A program made the position numbers and the translations under genes. The notes beneath the pieces are model-generated. The model saw only the letters and a list, made by a program, of their open reading frames with translations, did no database searches and was not told the origin of the DNA. Below, in pieces: positions 61,812 to 64,000 of a DNA stretch of 64,000 nt. Origin of the DNA: Saccharomycopsis fibuligera x Saccharomycopsis cf. fibuligera. Taxonomy: Eukaryota > Ascomycota > Saccharomycetes > Ascoideales > Saccharomycopsidaceae. How positions within the stretch are numbered: the first letter of the stretch is position 1; each line of letters begins with the position of its first letter. The stretch spans positions 1,860,001-1,924,000 of the forward strand of contig CP012818.1 of the NCBI GenBank assembly GCA_001936135.1, given 5' to 3'.

Positions 61812-63617
61812 ATGGTAACAGAAAAAGTCGTTTTATTCGTCACCAAGTTCGACATTCACAAGGGCTACTCGCTTATCTATAACAGTCCCTCACCTTTCTC
61901 TCTAGATGGTATTGAGTACAAGGCAATTCCTTCCGGGTTGCACCAGTCGGCATTTGACGTAATTCGCTTCAAATTCCAGCACAGCAATGATAATTTGCTT
62001 AATGGTGAAGAAGGCCCAAATAAATTTTATTACGATGGGGCTGCCATATTTAGGCAAAATGGGATGAATCAGGGCATAGATTCCAATGATAGAAAAACGA
62101 TTAAAATGTACTCAGTGGGAATACTTGGCAAGCAATTAGCTGAGCATTACAACGATGAAATCACTCAGTTACTTGTCAAATTTGACCGAATGCTTAAATC
62201 ATATATTGATGACGATAAATTTACCGAAGCCAATTTTGTTAAAGAGCTTAGCAACTTATTTGAAGCATCATCTTGTAGCAAGGGTGTTGGTAATACTGTG
62301 GTACAAAAGCATCGTCGCTCATCAAATATTCTTTATAACCAGCAATACACTTTTGATCTGATTTTCAGTTATGCGGGTCCAACTTATTACAACTTATGGA
62401 AATATGTCTTGAACAACAATCGCATTCTCATTATCAACCATTTTGATAAAAGCAATAATGCAAGCAATGAAAACATAATTAATATTAATACTCTCCTTAT
62501 TAATTATCTTATCCAAACTGCTAAATCATCATCCAGATGCTTATCATCACAAGGAAAGCATCATTCTTTTGCTTTATACAACATAACTTTACAAGATTTA
62601 GGTGATCTCAAAAAGCTCAACAGTTCAGAAAAAATTGGATATATTGCCTCCACTTCCGATGAGATTATTGCCACCAAATTAGATTTATTTGACTACTTGC
62701 TAGAATTTGATCAGTTAAACAGAAAGCCAATATTGAAAAAAATTACCTCTACAATAGTGCAGAGTAGTCCTGGATCACACACCAGAAACAAGTATGCAGT
62801 CCACGAGCTAAAATTTAATCATTTTGACTTGAATAGCTTTATGGAGTTGAAACTGCATATCAATGGTATCACCGAGAAACAATTATTAATCCGAGATGCA
62901 TCTAGTATGATATCAGGAATCACTGATTGGAACTTATTCGTGGATAATTCTTGGTCCTCTTTGTTGAACAGGTGGATATATGGACAGTATAAAGTATTGC
63001 CAAATATCAACAATTTTGGCATATTTGACGAAACTAAATTATTCAATGACTTGAAAAGTAAAACCATGACAGCAAATCTGCAGTTGTCTTTGCCATCCAG
63101 TTCTATTGAAGGTGATAATAATGCCAGTGAAGCTACCGTGGTTGCTCTTGGGCAAAACGAAGACCTTGTCAGTTCCAATGATATCAACTTAATCACTGAT
63201 GACTTAGTTACCAATCATTTCAGCAAATTAGCGCAGCATTTCCAAAAGACAATCATTAAACTAATTGAAAATTTTGATGAAGATGAATCAAGCAAGGCTT
63301 CCATTATGCAATACTACAACGATGATGATTGTGCTGGTGGAAGGGACACAGTCACAGTTACGCGAACTGATTTAAATGGAAATATAAACAACATATATCA
63401 ACATTTCGGGACTTTTGAAGATAACAGGAATTTAGACGATGAAGGATTGCCAATTATTGAGTTCTGCTACAGTGACGTACATCAATTGAATTTGAATCCA
63501 TTTGCTAACGATGATAAAGAGTATATTGAAGAATATGTAAAGAATCACTTAAATAGGACTGTGAAAATAGTTGGTGCATTTGACTTTTTGTCAGTGAGAC
63601 AAATATTTTGCTGTTGA
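61812..63617 (+). CDS. ANR2: LCHN/DENND11-like protein, ANR2 family
   Basis: 601 residues. The N-terminal domain reads VVLFVTKFDIHKGYSLIYNSPSPFSLDGIEYKAIPSGLHQ, then GAAIFRQNGM and MYSVGILGKQL. This is the start of the LCHN/Avl9-related longin-DENN fold (KFD...G, PSGLH, FRQ, SVG motifs). Yeast YKL047W (Anr2, about 516 residues) is the closest family I know; DENN-type proteins usually act on Rab GTPases or membrane traffic, but its function is not established. The middle contains FSYAGPTYYNLWKYVLNNNRILI, typical of the DENN module. The C-terminal part is variable, ending VGAFDFLSVRQIFCC; the final CC is notable but not a proven prenylation site. It is divergent from NIC96. Confidence 0.75.
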   Translation: MVTEKVVLFVTKFDIHKGYSLIYNSPSPFSLDGIEYKAIPSGLHQSAFDVIRFKFQHSNDNLLNGEEGPNKFYYDGAAIFRQNGMNQGIDSNDRKTIKMYSVGILGKQLAEHYNDEITQLLVKFDRMLKSYIDDDKFTEANFVKELSNLFEASSCSKGVGNTVVQKHRRSSNILYNQQYTFDLIFSYAGPTYYNLWKYVLNNNRILIINHFDKSNNASNENIININTLLINYLIQTAKSSSRCLSSQGKHHSFALYNITLQDLGDLKKLNSSEKIGYIASTSDEIIATKLDLFDYLLEFDQLNRKPILKKITSTIVQSSPGSHTRNKYAVHELKFNHFDLNSFMELKLHINGITEKQLLIRDASSMISGITDWNLFVDNSWSSLLNRWIYGQYKVLPNINNFGIFDETKLFNDLKSKTMTANLQLSLPSSSIEGDNNASEATVVALGQNEDLVSSNDINLITDDLVTNHFSKLAQHFQKTIIKLIENFDEDESSKASIMQYYNDDDCAGGRDTVTVTRTDLNGNINNIYQHFGTFEDNRNLDDEGLPIIEFCYSDVHQLNLNPFANDDKEYIEEYVKNHLNRTVKIVGAFDFLSVRQIFCC

Positions 63618-64000
63618 GCAAATTTTTTACGTATGGTTTTTTAATTTTTAATAAAAAGAAGAATATTATTGCGCAGGAGCGTAATTTATATTTGTAGTAA
63701 TATACAGCTGAGCACACAAAGTATGATCAGTGGTGTCTTGAAAAATAAAACAAATAGAAAACAATAGGAGTAAAAATTCGGTGTAGTTTCATTAATCATG
63801 AACACGTAGTGTTAAATGGTATCTGGGGAAAGTAAAAAAAAAAAAAAAAATTGATAGAAATATAAACAAGGCTTTGAGGCGTAAGATGCTTCGTGATTTG
63901 ATTAGATATTGTGAGAAAAATATGAGATGATAAAAATAAATTTTTTTAAAAAAAGGAAACAGAAAAAATTCAAAAACAAAAAACAAAAGAACTGAAATAG
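63618..64000. other. 3' flank at the right window edge
   Basis: 383 bp, AT-rich with poly-A tracts near 63833-63850. No gene is visible before the window ends. Confidence 0.55.

Overview
The window is nuclear DNA of a budding yeast, most likely a CTG-clade species (Candida/Lodderomyces type). It is AT-rich, with compact, mostly intronless genes. The few introns are short, 5'-proximal, and carry GTATGT-type donors and TACTAAC branch points. Reading codon by codon, I found no in-frame CTG in FMO1, ARP3, HSP10 or the Rab5 gene, although Leu is common in them. That avoidance is typical of yeasts that read CUG as Ser. Many proteins carry Ser, Asn, Asp or Gln runs. I name no species. I saw no tRNA, rRNA, CRISPR array or recognisable transposon.

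Layout, left to right. (1) 0-16 kb: secreted GH5 exo-1,3-beta-glucanase (-); HSP10 (+) with an ATG-only first exon and a heat-shock element; a very large HOS4-like ankyrin protein of the Set3 complex (-); a flavin monooxygenase (+); a TLC-domain membrane protein (+). (2) 16-32 kb: COX5 (-) and an MNN1-family alpha-1,3-mannosyltransferase (+) on one divergent promoter region; NOP15 (+) with RRPE and PAC promoter elements; a 3.8 kb gene-poor stretch with one possible 84-aa gene; an MSB2-like signalling mucin (+). (3) 32-46 kb: ARP3 (+), whose reading frame needs a 4-nt microexon; an unrecognised secreted protein (+); the RBR ubiquitin ligase HEL1 (+); ARP4 (-); a SEC12/SED4-type Sar1 exchange factor (+) with a lumenal tail of about 970 residues ending in RDEL. 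(4) 46-64 kb: the PP2A subunit RTS1 (-); an unrecognised 1593-aa protein (-); a Rab5-type GTPase (+); a spliced EAF-domain elongation factor candidate (+); the nucleoporin NIC96 (-); an ANR2/LCHN-type DENN-like protein (+).

This is a normal eukaryotic chromosome arm, not an operon or island. Neighbours are functionally unrelated apart from loose themes: cell surface and secretion (glucanase, MNN1, MSB2, SEC12, Rab5) and actin-fold proteins (ARP3, ARP4). Divergent pairs sharing promoter space are HOS4/FMO1, COX5/MNN1, ARP4/SEC12, the 1593-aa gene/Rab5, and NIC96/ANR2. The points most worth a second look are the ARP3 microexon, the RDEL-ended SEC12, the EAF homologue, the perfect 20-bp inverted repeat near 22.18 kb, and the two large unrecognised proteins.
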